A stretch of 64,000 nucleotides of DNA from Parahoeflea alexandrii (lineage in GTDB: Bacteria; Pseudomonadota; Alphaproteobacteria; Rhizobiales; Rhizobiaceae), in the NCBI RefSeq assembly GCF_027214025.1, contig NZ_JAPWHB010000002.1, positions 620,001-684,000 of the forward strand, written 5' to 3'. Below are positions 37,947 through 47,060 of this stretch, piece by piece (the stretch's first letter is position 1; every line of letters starts with the position of its first letter). Position numbers and translations under genes: made by a program. The notes beneath the pieces were generated by a model, which was not told where the DNA came from, did not search any database, and saw nothing but the letters and a program-made list of their open reading frames with translations.

Positions 37947-38096
37947 TTTTATAAAACCATGTCCCGACCGCGAATTTGCAAGGGCGCCGCTGGCGAATTC
38001 CACCACCGGCAAGCTATGAACCCTTTCCGGGGTTGCGGCGAGTAGAAAACTCCGCACATTACAAACCGCTGACGACGCTAGGAAAAAGGGCCGGCA

Positions 38097-38549
38097 ATGA
38101 CCGATCGGAATGACGCAACCCGGGACGGGCCGCCGCTGGCGGTTTCCGTGGCGCTGGAGCGGGATGGAAAGTTCCTGCTGGTGCTGCGCGCCAATCCGCC
38201 GGCACAGGACATGTATGCCTTCCCCGGCGGCCGTGTTGATCCCGGCGAGAGCCTGGAGGCCGCCGCCTTGCGCGAACTCGAGGAAGAAACCGGGCTCAGG
38301 GCCTCAAATCCACGCGCATTCGCAACCTTCGATCTCGGCTCCGACGAACCCGATGCGCTCGTCTCCTCACATTTTTTCCTGACAGTCTTTCTGGCCGATG
38401 ATCCGGGCGGCGAACCGCAGGCCCTCGATGACGCCAAGGCCATCGGCTGGTATGCGCCCGGCGAGATCCGCTCCCTGCCCGCCCCCGACAGCATGGTGAC
38501 CTGCATGGACATGCTGGCGTCGGGCGAGCATCGGCTCAGAACCGAGTAA
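38097..38549 (+). CDS. NUDIX hydrolase
   Basis: A 150-residue pyrophosphohydrolase with a complete Nudix box at about residues 43-65: GGRVDPGESLEAAALRELEE followed by ETGL. The preceding FPGG and hydrophobic strands are normal. Small single-domain members clean up oxidised nucleotides or split NDP-X compounds; the substrate is not evident. It stands divergent from the DevBCA-type operon. A 14-base palindrome, CGCAAGCGCTTGCG, lies about 20 bases past the stop. Confidence 0.92.
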   Translation: MTDRNDATRDGPPLAVSVALERDGKFLLVLRANPPAQDMYAFPGGRVDPGESLEAAALRELEEETGLRASNPRAFATFDLGSDEPDALVSSHFFLTVFLADDPGGEPQALDDAKAIGWYAPGEIRSLPAPDSMVTCMDMLASGEHRLRTE

Positions 38550-38688
38550 GGCTGTCAAAGCAGTCCATCGCAAGCGCTTGCGGCTAGGCGCCGCAGACAT
38601 GTTGCCTGCGAAGCAATTTCCGACTACGGCAAGCCCGATATCGTCACAGGCCAGACCATGGCCGACAAGGCAACGGCGGAGAAGCCAG

Positions 38689-39597
38689 ATGAGCGGACCA
38701 ATCACGATCCTCGATGGCGGCATGAGCCGCGAACTGATGCGGCTCGGCGCGCGGCTGGTGCAGCCGGAATGGTCGGCGCTGGCGCTGATGGAAAGTCCTC
38801 AGATCGTGCGCCAGGTGCATGCCGAATTCATCGAGGCCGGCGCCGACGCCATCACCACCAACAGCTATGCGCTGGTCCCGTTCCACATCGGCGAGGACCG
38901 GTTTCGCTCCGATGGCGCGTCGCTGATCGCCCTGTCGGGACAGCTGGCGCGGCAGGCGGCCGACGCGCGCGACGATCGCAAGGCACTGGTTTGCGGCTCC
39001 CTGCCGCCGATCTTCGGCTCCTACGAGCCGCAGAACTACGATCCTTCACGGGTGCAGGACTATCTAAAGGTTCTGGTCGAAAACCTGGCGCCTCATGTCG
39101 ATGTCTGGCTTGGCGAAACCTTGAGCCTGATTGCCGAAGCCGAGGCGGTGCGCTCCGCGACCCGGGCCAGCGGCAAGCCGCTGTGGATCTCCTTCACGCT
39201 GAACGACAGGCCGGAAGCGGCGAAGGCCGAACCGGCATTGCGATCCGGTGAAACGGTGGCCGAGGCGGCCGGCTGGGCCGCGGAAAACGGCATTCAGGCG
39301 CTGCTGTTCAATTGCTCCAAGCCCGAAATGATGGAGCCGGCGATCCGCACCGCCGCATCGGTTTTCCACAATCGTGGCGTCAGCACCCGGATCGGCGTCT
39401 ACGCCAATGCGTTCGAGCAGCAGACCGACGAGGAAAAGGCCAACGAGGGGCTCTCCGGCATCCGGGCCGAACTCAACGGCGATGGCTATCTCGGCTATGC
39501 CCGCGCGTGGGTCGCTGCCGGCGCCTCGCTCGTCGGCGGCTGTTGCGGGATCGGCGTCGAGCAGATCGGCCGGCTTGCCCGCGACCTCAAGGCCTGA
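38689..39597 (+). CDS. Homocysteine S-methyltransferase family protein
   Basis: A 302-residue TIM-barrel enzyme started at MSGPITILDGGMSRELMRLG, with GGAG eight bases upstream; an in-frame extension to 38578 lacks a ribosome site. The zinc cysteines are in LLFNCSKPEMM (about residue 208) and VGGCCGIGVEQI (about residue 282), so catalysis is plausible. Members move a methyl group to homocysteine from S-methylmethionine, betaine or related donors. A donor cannot be chosen from sequence. No methionine genes are adjacent. Confidence 0.9.
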   Translation: MSGPITILDGGMSRELMRLGARLVQPEWSALALMESPQIVRQVHAEFIEAGADAITTNSYALVPFHIGEDRFRSDGASLIALSGQLARQAADARDDRKALVCGSLPPIFGSYEPQNYDPSRVQDYLKVLVENLAPHVDVWLGETLSLIAEAEAVRSATRASGKPLWISFTLNDRPEAAKAEPALRSGETVAEAAGWAAENGIQALLFNCSKPEMMEPAIRTAASVFHNRGVSTRIGVYANAFEQQTDEEKANEGLSGIRAELNGDGYLGYARAWVAAGASLVGGCCGIGVEQIGRLARDLKA

Positions 39598-39681
39598 AAC
39601 CGCTCGGGCGCCTGAGCAAGCTCAAGTGAATGTGAGTCGGCTTGATTGGCGTTAAAGCCTTGTAAGCGCGATCATCCGGGC

Positions 39682-39810
39682 ATGAACAGGTTCGGTCCTC
39701 CCCTATCCATTCGCGGCTGGCACGCCCGGCTCTCCGGCCTCATCAGTCTGGTGCTGGTCGCCGGCCTGTTTCTGGCGGTTTCGGCGATGAGCGCCGCAGC
39801 CGCGCCCTAA
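39682..39810 (+). CDS. 42-residue putative membrane or signal-anchored peptide
   Basis: MNRFGPPLSIRGWHARLSGL begins a 42-residue protein with one long hydrophobic stretch (about residues 19-38) ending SAAAAP. It has the composition of a small inner-membrane protein. The ribosome site is weak. I recognise no family. Confidence 0.4.
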   Translation: MNRFGPPLSIRGWHARLSGLISLVLVAGLFLAVSAMSAAAAP

Positions 39811-39906
39811 CCTTGCCATTGGTCCGGCAGATGCTTCTCTGTCTCGATCGGTCTGCGACGACCGGTGGGATTTCATCAGGCCGTATCTTGGTGTAAGGGA
39901 GCCAAC

Positions 39907-40332
39907 ATGATGCGCCGCCTGCTCCTGATCCTTGCCCTGCTCATGCCTCTGCCGCCGGCCTTTGGTCCGCAGCACGCTGTCGCGCAGGAAAATGACGAAG
40001 CGGAAACCGCGGCCCCGAAGCTCCCGCCGCCGCCCTATGAGGCAAGATTGCTGCGGCTGGCTGAAATCCTCGGCTCGATCCAGTATTTGCGCAATCTGTG
40101 CAATTCCTCGGGCGAACCGGGCTGGCGCGAAAGCATGCAGGCACTGCTCGACAGCGAGACCATTGGCGAGCCGGATCGGCGCGAGCAGCTGACCGCAGGA
40201 TACAACCGGGGGTTTCGCGCTTTCGCCTCGGTCTACACCACATGTACTGCCTCCGCCCTTGTCGCGGAGGAGCGTTACCGTCACGAAGGTGCAACACTGA
40301 TAGCAGAAATTGTCGCCCGTTACGGAAATTGA
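39907..40332 (+). CDS. TIGR02301-family exported protein
   Basis: A 141-residue protein. The signal peptide MMRRLLLILALLMPLPPAFG is followed by a Pro-rich linker and the conserved core YEARLLRLAEILGSIQYLRN, WRESMQALLD, YNRGFRAFASVYTTCTASA, which I recognise as the alphaproteobacterial TIGR02301 family of unknown function. Two conserved cysteines (NLCNSS and YTTCTA) may form a disulfide in the periplasm. GGAG precedes the ATG. Confidence 0.82.
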   Translation: MMRRLLLILALLMPLPPAFGPQHAVAQENDEAETAAPKLPPPPYEARLLRLAEILGSIQYLRNLCNSSGEPGWRESMQALLDSETIGEPDRREQLTAGYNRGFRAFASVYTTCTASALVAEERYRHEGATLIAEIVARYGN

Positions 40333-40423
40333 CAATTTGTTAACCGATATCACCTCTGCCCCGTGCCGAAACGCTGCAAGCCGTGCTAGGGTGTTAACGA
40401 GATAGTAAGTAAAGTTGGTCCGC

Positions 40424-40693
40424 ATGACACATCCCACACCGCACACGCCTGATGAACTCGATGATCTGATCATCCAGGAAAAGCTCCAGGTTGCCCTCGA
40501 GTTGCAGCATGCCGCCTGGGCAGAGAGCACCGCCGACGGCATCGAGCCTGAGATCATCGCAGATGCGGCGATGATTACCGCCATTCGGGAAACCGTCCGG
40601 GCCCTGGGTGAGGATCAGGCGGAAGCTCTGGTGGAATCGCTCCGGGGACGCATTCTGGCGGGCGAATTCTCCCCCGAACGCATTCTTCAATAG
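40424..40693 (+). CDS. Small acidic hypothetical protein
   Basis: An 89-residue protein, MTHPTPHTPDELDDLIIQEK..., strongly acidic and predicted helical, without signal peptide or membrane segment. I do not recognise it. Codon use matches the neighbours, and it precedes the exported-protein gene by 20 bases on the same strand, so a shared transcript is likely. The ribosome site is weak. Confidence 0.6.
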   Translation: MTHPTPHTPDELDDLIIQEKLQVALELQHAAWAESTADGIEPEIIADAAMITAIRETVRALGEDQAEALVESLRGRILAGEFSPERILQ

Positions 40694-40713
40694 GCTGACT
40701 TTCGGAGTACCAC

Positions 40714-41475
40714 GTGGCCGACAAGCGCAAGCGCCAAATTGCAAGAGGCGGTCCGGGTGTCGGGCCCGCCGCCATGGCCGCGCTGTTGATGATCACCCTC
40801 GCCTCGCCGGTACTGGCTCTGAGCGAACTCAAACCGGCCCAGCCGCCCGCTACGGACGTGCAGCAAGGCCCTTCCCTGCCGCCACTTGACGAACCGACCA
40901 TCGGCCCCGATGGCGGACTGCCTCTGCCGGGTCCGATCATCCGCGAAACGCCCCAATCCCAGTCCGAAGAGCCCGGTCCCGAGCCGGTGGTTGTCGAGGA
41001 CGAGGTTGCAGTGGATATCATTACGGACCTCGCGCTGTTGCCCGAACCGGCGCGACGCATGCGCGAACTGATCCTTGAAGCTGCGGCCACTGGCGAACCC
41101 GAAAAACTCCGCGCTCTTCTGGGCAGCGGTCCCAGCGCCACGCAATTGGCGTTCGGTGAAATCGAGACGGATCCGGTCTCCTACCTGCGCTCGGTCTCCG
41201 GCGATGGTGAAGGCCAGGAGATCCTGGCGATCCTGATTGACCTGCTCAATACCGGCTTTGTCCGCATCGAGCCCGGCGGACCGAACGAGACCTATGTCTG
41301 GCCTTATTTCGTGGCCTTGCCGCTCGACGGCCTGACCGCGCCGCAAAGGGTCGAGCTGCTGCGGCTGGTGACAGCCGGCGACGTCGAGGACATGAAGGCC
41401 TACGGCGCCTACAATTTCTACCGGGTCGGGATCTCGCCCGATGGCGAGTGGCGCTTTTTCATGGCCGGCGACTGA
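40714..41475 (+). CDS. Exported hypothetical protein
   Basis: A 253-residue protein with a GTG start. A basic N-terminus and a signal-type hydrophobic segment (about residues 19-35) are followed by a Pro/Glu-rich linker (about 40-95) and a globular part (about 100-253) that ends FYRVGISPDGEWRFFMAGD. I recall similar conserved proteins in Rhizobiales but no function. It probably acts in the periplasm. Confidence 0.65.
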   Translation: MADKRKRQIARGGPGVGPAAMAALLMITLASPVLALSELKPAQPPATDVQQGPSLPPLDEPTIGPDGGLPLPGPIIRETPQSQSEEPGPEPVVVEDEVAVDIITDLALLPEPARRMRELILEAAATGEPEKLRALLGSGPSATQLAFGEIETDPVSYLRSVSGDGEGQEILAILIDLLNTGFVRIEPGGPNETYVWPYFVALPLDGLTAPQRVELLRLVTAGDVEDMKAYGAYNFYRVGISPDGEWRFFMAGD

Positions 41476-41564
41476 TCCTTTCACCCTTGCCGCTGGCCAC
41501 GCGACCGCCTACCTATCCACCAGTCCTGAAGATCGTCCTGCCGAACAATCCGGAGTGCCGCACC

Positions 41565-42428
41565 GTGCCAGCCCTGATCCTTCCCGACCGGACCGTCATA
41601 CGAGTGGACGGTGCTGACGCGCAGCACTTCCTGCAGAACCTCGTCACCGCCAATGTCGAGGCGATCAAGCCCGGCGAAGCGCAGCCCGCGGCGCTGCTCA
41701 CCCCGCAAGGCAAGATCCTGTTCGACTTCCTGGTCTCGAAAGCAGGCGAGACGGCCTATGATTGCGATATCCGGTCCGATCTGGCCGATGATTTCATTCG
41801 CAGGTTGACGCTTTACAAGCTGCGCGCCGCAGTCAGGTTCGAAGCACTTGGGCAGCCAGTCATCGCAGGCTGGGATGGCGAGGCTCCCGCAGGCGCGCTC
41901 CGCGACCTCCGCTTCCCACGCGAGGCCAACGTCTGGCGGCTCTATGACGAGGGACCGGCGCTCGATGCGGACCGGGCGGCCTGGGACGCGATCCGCATCA
42001 AGTTCGGCGTGGCTGAATCCGGTGCCGATTTCGCCCTGTCGGATGTGTTCCCGCATGACATCCTGATGGACAGGAATGGCGGTGTCGACTTCAGGAAAGG
42101 CTGCTACGTCGGCCAGGAGGTCGTCTCCCGCATGCAGCACCGCGGCACCGCCCGGCGCCGGGTGGCGGTGCTGACGGCGGCAAAAGACCTGCCCGCGGCA
42201 AGCGACACCGGAGCCGAGATCGGCATCCTGGCAGGTGGCAAGCCGGCGGGCAGCCTCGGCTCGGTTGCCGGCAAGGCGGGCCTTGCCATCGTGCGAACCG
42301 ACCGGGTCGCCGATGCGCTGTCGCAGGGTCTCCAGCTGACGCTCGACGGCGTCCCGGTCACATTGACCTTGCCAGGCTGGACCGGTTTGTCCTTTAACAG
42401 CGGCGACGCAAACGCTTCGGACCACTGA
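41565..42428 (+). CDS. ygfZ: Folate-binding Fe-S cluster factor YgfZ
   Basis: A 287-residue GcvT-like protein started at the GTG 41565, with GGAG ten bases upstream. The diagnostic motif KGCYVGQEVVSRMQHRGTAR (about residues 179-198) includes the essential Cys. It uses tetrahydrofolate to help assemble or repair iron-sulfur clusters in some enzymes. NadA in this window is itself an Fe-S enzyme. It starts a rightward chain of four closely spaced genes ending with nadQ. Confidence 0.9.
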   Translation: MPALILPDRTVIRVDGADAQHFLQNLVTANVEAIKPGEAQPAALLTPQGKILFDFLVSKAGETAYDCDIRSDLADDFIRRLTLYKLRAAVRFEALGQPVIAGWDGEAPAGALRDLRFPREANVWRLYDEGPALDADRAAWDAIRIKFGVAESGADFALSDVFPHDILMDRNGGVDFRKGCYVGQEVVSRMQHRGTARRRVAVLTAAKDLPAASDTGAEIGILAGGKPAGSLGSVAGKAGLAIVRTDRVADALSQGLQLTLDGVPVTLTLPGWTGLSFNSGDANASDH

Positions 42429-42431
42429 TCA

Positions 42432-43046
42432 ATGCCCGCAATCGAAAAAGCCCCGCGCGCCTGGCAACGCATGCTCTCCGGCCGCAGGCTGGATCTGCTC
42501 GATCCCTCGCCGCTGGATGTCGAGATATCCGACATCGCCCAGGGTCTGGCGCGGGTGGCGCGCTGGAACGGGCAGACGCGTGGTGATCATGCATTTTCGG
42601 TGGCGCAGCACTCGCTGATGGTGGAAGCAATTGTCGGCCGAATCTCGGCCGCCTCGCCCGAGACCCTGCAGCTGGCGCTGCTGCATGATGCGCCCGAATA
42701 CGTCATCGGCGACATGATCTCGCCGTTCAAATCCGTTGTCGGCGGTGGTTACAAGACGGTGGAAGCGCGGCTGGAGGCCGCCATCCATATCCGTTTCGGG
42801 CTTCCACCGGTCTTGCCAAAAAACATCAAGGCGTTGATCAAGCGGGCTGACCGGATCGCGGCCTATTTCGAGGCCACCGAACTGGCGGGTTTTGAGGACA
42901 AGGAAGCCCGCGCCTTTTTCGGACCTCCGCGCGGGATCAGCCGGGACATGATAGACATATCCCCGCGCCCGGCAGCCGAGGTAGAGAAAATCTTCCTTCG
43001 GCGCTTCGAGGCGATCGAGGCCCTGCGCCAGCCCGGGAAAGGGTGA
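42432..43046 (+). CDS. HD-domain phosphohydrolase (YfbR-like)
   Basis: A 204-residue HD-family hydrolase. Metal ligands are seen in DHAFSVAQHSLMVE (about residue 56), LLHDAPEYVIGDM (about residue 88) and later LIKRADRIAAYFEA (Asp, about residue 138). It resembles YfbR-type 5'-deoxynucleotidases. It lies 3 bases after ygfZ and 3 before the phosphatase gene, so co-translation is likely. Confidence 0.87.
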   Translation: MPAIEKAPRAWQRMLSGRRLDLLDPSPLDVEISDIAQGLARVARWNGQTRGDHAFSVAQHSLMVEAIVGRISAASPETLQLALLHDAPEYVIGDMISPFKSVVGGGYKTVEARLEAAIHIRFGLPPVLPKNIKALIKRADRIAAYFEATELAGFEDKEARAFFGPPRGISRDMIDISPRPAAEVEKIFLRRFEAIEALRQPGKG

Positions 43047-43049
43047 TCT

Positions 43050-43625
43050 TTGTCCTACATCGTCATCTGCCGCCTCAACCAGATCGCCGAATCCGCCGTG
43101 CTGCACGGTGCGCGCGAGATGGTGAGCCTGCTGGCCGAGAACCAGGATTTCCATCGCCCTGCCGTCATCGACCACAACCGTCATCTCAAGCTCGGCGTTA
43201 ATGACATCGCCGAAGCCCGGCCCGGACTGACCGAGCCGGGCGAAGCCCATGTCGACCGGCTGATCCGGTTTGCGCAAGGATGGGACCAGCGCGCGCCACT
43301 GGTCATCCATTGCTGGCTGGGGATCTCCCGCTCGCCTGCCGCAGCGCTGATCACCGCCTTGACCCTGGAGCCCGATCAGGACGAGATGGCGCTGGCCGAA
43401 CGATTGCGCGCCGCATCGCCCTTCGTCACGCCCAATCCGCGGCTCGTCGAAATCGGCGACGGCATGCTCGGGCGCGGCGGACGACTGATCCGCGCCGTCA
43501 AGGCCATCGGCCGCGGCGCCGATGCGTTCGAGGGCGGCCGGATCTGCCTTGCGGTGCGACCGGGCGATGATGTACCCGCCGCCACGCCCGACCTTTCACG
43601 CCGCAAGGACAAGAGCAAGGGCTGA
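43050..43625 (+). CDS. Tyrosine phosphatase-like protein
   Basis: A 191-residue protein with a TTG start, MSYIVICRLNQIAESAVLHG. The phosphate loop is LVIHCWLGISRSPAAALITA (about residues 88-107), with the CX5R signature of protein tyrosine phosphatases. The general-acid Asp cannot be fixed by eye. It belongs to a predicted alphaproteobacterial phosphatase group of unknown target. It sits in the ygfZ-HD-PTP-nadQ chain. Confidence 0.8.
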   Translation: MSYIVICRLNQIAESAVLHGAREMVSLLAENQDFHRPAVIDHNRHLKLGVNDIAEARPGLTEPGEAHVDRLIRFAQGWDQRAPLVIHCWLGISRSPAAALITALTLEPDQDEMALAERLRAASPFVTPNPRLVEIGDGMLGRGGRLIRAVKAIGRGADAFEGGRICLAVRPGDDVPAATPDLSRRKDKSKG

Positions 43626-43647
43626 CCACGCCACGGAGCCAGATGCC

Positions 43648-44634
43648 ATGGAAGCTGACGACATCCCGCCCCTCCGCATTGGCCTGAACGCGGCAATCGT
43701 CGCTGTCACCAACCACACGCCGAGCATCCTGACCGTCCCGGCCTCGCCCGGGGACGGGCCGGCAGACGGGCTTCCCTTCGGCCCGTTCGATCCCGTCCGG
43801 CATCGGACCTTCGAAGCCAGCCTGCGGGAAAGCGTTGAAAGCCAGACCGCGCTGCATCTGGGCTATGTCGAGCAACTCTACACCTTCGGCGACCGCGGGC
43901 GGCAGATGCCCCTTGATGAAACCGGCAGGGACGCGAGCCCGCACCTGGTGTCGGTCGGCTATCTGGCACTGACCCGCGCCGATGCCGAAAATCCCGAAGC
44001 GCTGCACGCCACCGGCGCCCGCTGGCGCGACTGGTACGAGCTGTTTCCCTGGGAGGACTGGCGCGACGGCCGGCCCTCGATGCTGGATTCGGCGATCCTG
44101 CCCCGCCTGCTGCCATGGGCCGAAGAAACGGCGGTGCGGCCACAGAGCCCGAGCCGCAAGGCGCGCATCCGGCTAGCTTTCGGACTGGGCGATTTCCCCT
44201 GGGACGAGGAACGAGTGCTGGACCGCTACGAACTGTTGTACGAAGCCGGACTGCTCGCCGAGGCCGTCGCCGACCAGCGCGTGGCATCGACCGGGCTGGC
44301 TTCGCCGCTGGGCCGCGCCATGCGCTTTGACCACCGCCGCATCGCCGCCACGGCGGTGCAAAGGCTCCGCGCCAAGATCAAGTACCGTCCGGTGATCTTC
44401 GAGCTGATGCCGCCCGAGTTCACGCTGACCGAGTTGCAGACGACGGTGGAAGCGATTTCCGGCCGGCATCTGCACAAGCAGAATTTCCGCCGGCTGGTCG
44501 AGGGTGCCGAACTGGTTGAACCGACGGGCGCCTCAAGCTCCGCCACCGGCGGACGCCCCGCCGCCCTCTATCGCTTCCGCGCCAAGATCCTCGAAGAGCG
44601 CCCTGCACCCGGATTGCGGCTGGGCGGGCGATAG
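43648..44634 (+). CDS. nadQ: NadQ-type NAD biosynthesis repressor (NrtR-like)
   Basis: A 328-residue regulator. The N-terminal two thirds have a Nudix fold (GLNAAIVAVTNHTPSILTV, then VSVGYLALTR), but the Nudix box is destroyed, so it should bind an NAD-related ligand without hydrolysing it. The C-terminal winged helix (IFELMPPEFTLTELQTTVEA, HKQNFRRLVEGAELVEPTG) is of NrtR type. In Rhizobiales, NadQ represses nadABC. Here nadABC lies 6 kb away behind a perfect palindrome, the probable target. Starts at 43648; upstream in-frame extension overlaps the phosphatase gene. Confidence 0.85.
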   Translation: MEADDIPPLRIGLNAAIVAVTNHTPSILTVPASPGDGPADGLPFGPFDPVRHRTFEASLRESVESQTALHLGYVEQLYTFGDRGRQMPLDETGRDASPHLVSVGYLALTRADAENPEALHATGARWRDWYELFPWEDWRDGRPSMLDSAILPRLLPWAEETAVRPQSPSRKARIRLAFGLGDFPWDEERVLDRYELLYEAGLLAEAVADQRVASTGLASPLGRAMRFDHRRIAATAVQRLRAKIKYRPVIFELMPPEFTLTELQTTVEAISGRHLHKQNFRRLVEGAELVEPTGASSSATGGRPAALYRFRAKILEERPAPGLRLGGR

Positions 44635-44773
44635 CGGGCCTCTTGCCAAATGCCCGGGATCTGCGAAAAGCGGCGATTATTAATATTGTCCGGCCCGAAA
44701 CAGGGCTTCGCAACCTGACCCATGCCAAAACCGGCATCGCGCCACGTGCGGACCGGGTCCTGCCAAAGCTGTT

Positions 44774-45673
44774 GTGATCATGATCCCCATTCTCTCGGTT
44801 CTCGTCCCCACCATGGGGGTCATCCTTGTCGGCAGGCTGTTCCGCGACCGCCTGAGCGTGGATGCCTGGCGTGGCATCGACCGGCTCAATTTCGAACTGC
44901 TGTTTCCCTGCCTGATCTTCGCAGCTGCCGCCTCCCGGCCGATTTCGCTTGATGATGCCGCGGTGATCGGTGCGGGTGTCTGGTTGATCCTGACCCTTGG
45001 GCTGTCTCTCGGCTGGCTGCTCAGGCCCTTCGGCCCCGAGAAGTTTCTCGATTTCGCCGGTGCTTGGCAGACCGCCTGGCGCTTCAACACCGCGATCGCC
45101 TTCGTGGCCGCCAGCGCCGTTGGCGATGCGGCGACGCTGATGTCGGTGGCCGTAGGCTTCGCCGTGCCCCTGGCCAATGTCTTCGCCATCGCGGCGCTGT
45201 CGCGCGGCAGCGGACTGGGGCCGCTCGGGATCATTGGCCGGATCGGACGCAACCCCTTCTTCATCGCCTCCGTGGCAGGCATGTGCGTTGGCGCGACAGG
45301 CCTCTCCCTGCCTGACGTCGTTCAGCGCGGGATCGACTACCTGGCCGGCGCTGCTATTCCCATCGCGCTGATGGCCGTCGGGGCCACCATGGACTGGGGT
45401 GCCCTGCTCCGCCTCAACCGTTTTACCGGAGGGATTACCGCGATCAAGCTGGTGGCGCTGCCTGCCTTGACCCTGTTAGGCGTCACATTGGCCGGCCTGC
45501 CCCCTGCACAAGCCCATGTCCTCGTGATTTTCTCGGCATTGCCAACGGCCTCCGCCGCGCATGTGCTGGCATCGGTCTACGGCGCGGAAAGGCGGCTCCC
45601 CGCAACGCTGATAGCCCAATCGACATTGCTCTCCGCCGTCACGCTTCCGCTCTGGATCTATTTCCTGAGCTGA
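44774..45673 (+). CDS. AEC-family transporter
   Basis: About 299 residues with ten hydrophobic segments in two halves, starting IPILSVLVPTMGVILVGRLF and with the central GLSLPDVVQRGIDYLAGAAI and IPIALMAVGATM segment, as in auxin-efflux-carrier-like permeases. Substrates range over malate, malonate and others; none can be chosen here. The start is a GTG, with an ATG two codons later equally possible. TTATTAATATTG near 44678 may be part of its promoter. Confidence 0.85.
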   Translation: MIMIPILSVLVPTMGVILVGRLFRDRLSVDAWRGIDRLNFELLFPCLIFAAAASRPISLDDAAVIGAGVWLILTLGLSLGWLLRPFGPEKFLDFAGAWQTAWRFNTAIAFVAASAVGDAATLMSVAVGFAVPLANVFAIAALSRGSGLGPLGIIGRIGRNPFFIASVAGMCVGATGLSLPDVVQRGIDYLAGAAIPIALMAVGATMDWGALLRLNRFTGGITAIKLVALPALTLLGVTLAGLPPAQAHVLVIFSALPTASAAHVLASVYGAERRLPATLIAQSTLLSAVTLPLWIYFLS

Positions 45674-45704
45674 ATTCCGGTCCCGCACAAAAGGGATGGA
45701 AACT

Positions 45705-47060
45705 TCAGGGTAACGTCTCCATCCATTTGCGCAGCTTGTAGGCCGTCGTGGTTTCGTCAATCTCGACATCCTCGAAGCGAACCGGCTCGCCATCGGCAAT
45801 GGCGCGCTTGAGCCTGACGTCGTGCGCCAGCCCCAGCGGCAGATAGCCCGCGGCGACACAGGCTTTCGCCGGGCGCAGACCGCCGGTGACCGTGTAGCCG
45901 CCCTCCCCGTCGAGGATTTCGCCCGCGGCGAGATCGCGCTTGGCAATGGCCGCGACATCGCCGTTGAAGCATCGAGCAACGCCGGTCGGCTCGCCGCGCA
46001 GGCCCACCGAGGCGACCGACACCGGCAGTTCGAGCCCGATCAGGTGCCAGCGCTTGTAGAGCGACGAGTAGCGCCCGCTGTCGTCGGTCCTGACCTGGTA
46101 TTCCTGGAAACAGTTGCGCAGGTAGTCGGTCTCGCCCTCAAACACCACCCAGACCCCCTGCCTGATGTCATAGGGGACGGGCGTGCCGTCGCGGGTAAGC
46201 GAGGACGCGACCTCGACCATGCCCTTTTGCTCGAGATGGCCGCCCTCGGATTTCGGCCGCATGATGTTGGCCAGATCCTCGGCCCCGCCCACCGGGAATT
46301 GGAGACCCCTGGAGGGCACCATCAGACCGGTGGCATTGGCGATCGCCGAGGATTCGATCGCCGGCTTCGAGCCGTCGAGGAACGAGTTGAACATCTTCGG
46401 ATTGAGCCGGCCGCGTTCGGCTGCCTCGCGGCTGACGCCCCAATGGTCCCACACTGTTTCCGGCGTCGACTTGCGGAAGGCGGGCAGCCATTTGTGGCCG
46501 CGTCCCGCCGCCGTCACGTTGAAGCCGCAGGTGCGCGCCCAATCTACGAGATCACAGGTCAGCGCCGGCTGGTCGCCATAGGCCATCGAGTAGATCACCC
46601 CGGCTTCCTCGGCCTTGCGGGCAAGCCCGTAGCCACAGAAGGCATCCGCCTCGACCGTGACGTTGATCACGTGCTTGCCGTTGCCGAATGCGCCCAGGAT
46701 ATGATCGATCGCGGCCACCGGCGCGCCGGTGCATTCGATCACGATGTCGATCGCCGGATGGGCGACCAGCGCCCGCCAGTCGTCTCCTACATGGGTGGTC
46801 TTGCCTCCTACATGGGTGGTCTTGCCCCGCGCCGCCTCGTCGAGCGATGCTGCCCCGAACTGCTCGGGCGCCCAGCCGACAAGCTCCATGTTCGAGCGCG
46901 CATTGGCCGGTGACAGATCGGCCACACCGATCAGGTGGATGCCTGCAAGCTTGCGTACCTGCGACAGAAACATCGTCCCGAACTTGCCCGCGCCGATCAT
47001 GCCGATGCGGATCGGATTGCCGTCCTCGGCGCGCTTGTTCATCATCGAAAACAGATTCAT
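45705..47060 (-). CDS. NAD(P)-dependent dehydrogenase with SAF domain (COG4091 type)
   Basis: A 451-residue protein. The Rossmann domain begins IRIGMIGAGKFGTMFLSQVR (about residues 17-36); VIECTGAPVA and HVINVTVEADAFCGYGLA follow. The C-terminal part holds an SAF domain (VAAIAKRDLAAGEILDGEGG, about residue 380 onward). This arrangement is described as predicted homoserine dehydrogenase-like (COG4091), usually in sugar or polyol acid catabolism; the substrate is unknown. A 21-bp in-frame tandem duplication adds seven residues (GGKTTHV) near residue 88. It converges on the AEC gene. Confidence 0.82.
   Translation of the reverse strand: MNLFSMMNKRAEDGNPIRIGMIGAGKFGTMFLSQVRKLAGIHLIGVADLSPANARSNMELVGWAPEQFGAASLDEAARGKTTHVGGKTTHVGDDWRALVAHPAIDIVIECTGAPVAAIDHILGAFGNGKHVINVTVEADAFCGYGLARKAEEAGVIYSMAYGDQPALTCDLVDWARTCGFNVTAAGRGHKWLPAFRKSTPETVWDHWGVSREAAERGRLNPKMFNSFLDGSKPAIESSAIANATGLMVPSRGLQFPVGGAEDLANIMRPKSEGGHLEQKGMVEVASSLTRDGTPVPYDIRQGVWVVFEGETDYLRNCFQEYQVRTDDSGRYSSLYKRWHLIGLELPVSVASVGLRGEPTGVARCFNGDVAAIAKRDLAAGEILDGEGGYTVTGGLRPAKACVAAGYLPLGLAHDVRLKRAIADGEPVRFEDVEIDETTTAYKLRKWMETLP
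46785..46826. repeat. 21-bp perfect tandem duplication inside a gene
   Basis: Two identical copies of a 21-base unit lie head to tail (46785-46805 and 46806-46826). They keep the frame of the SAF-domain dehydrogenase, duplicating seven codons in a surface-type loop before DDWRALVAHP. Confidence 0.95.
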
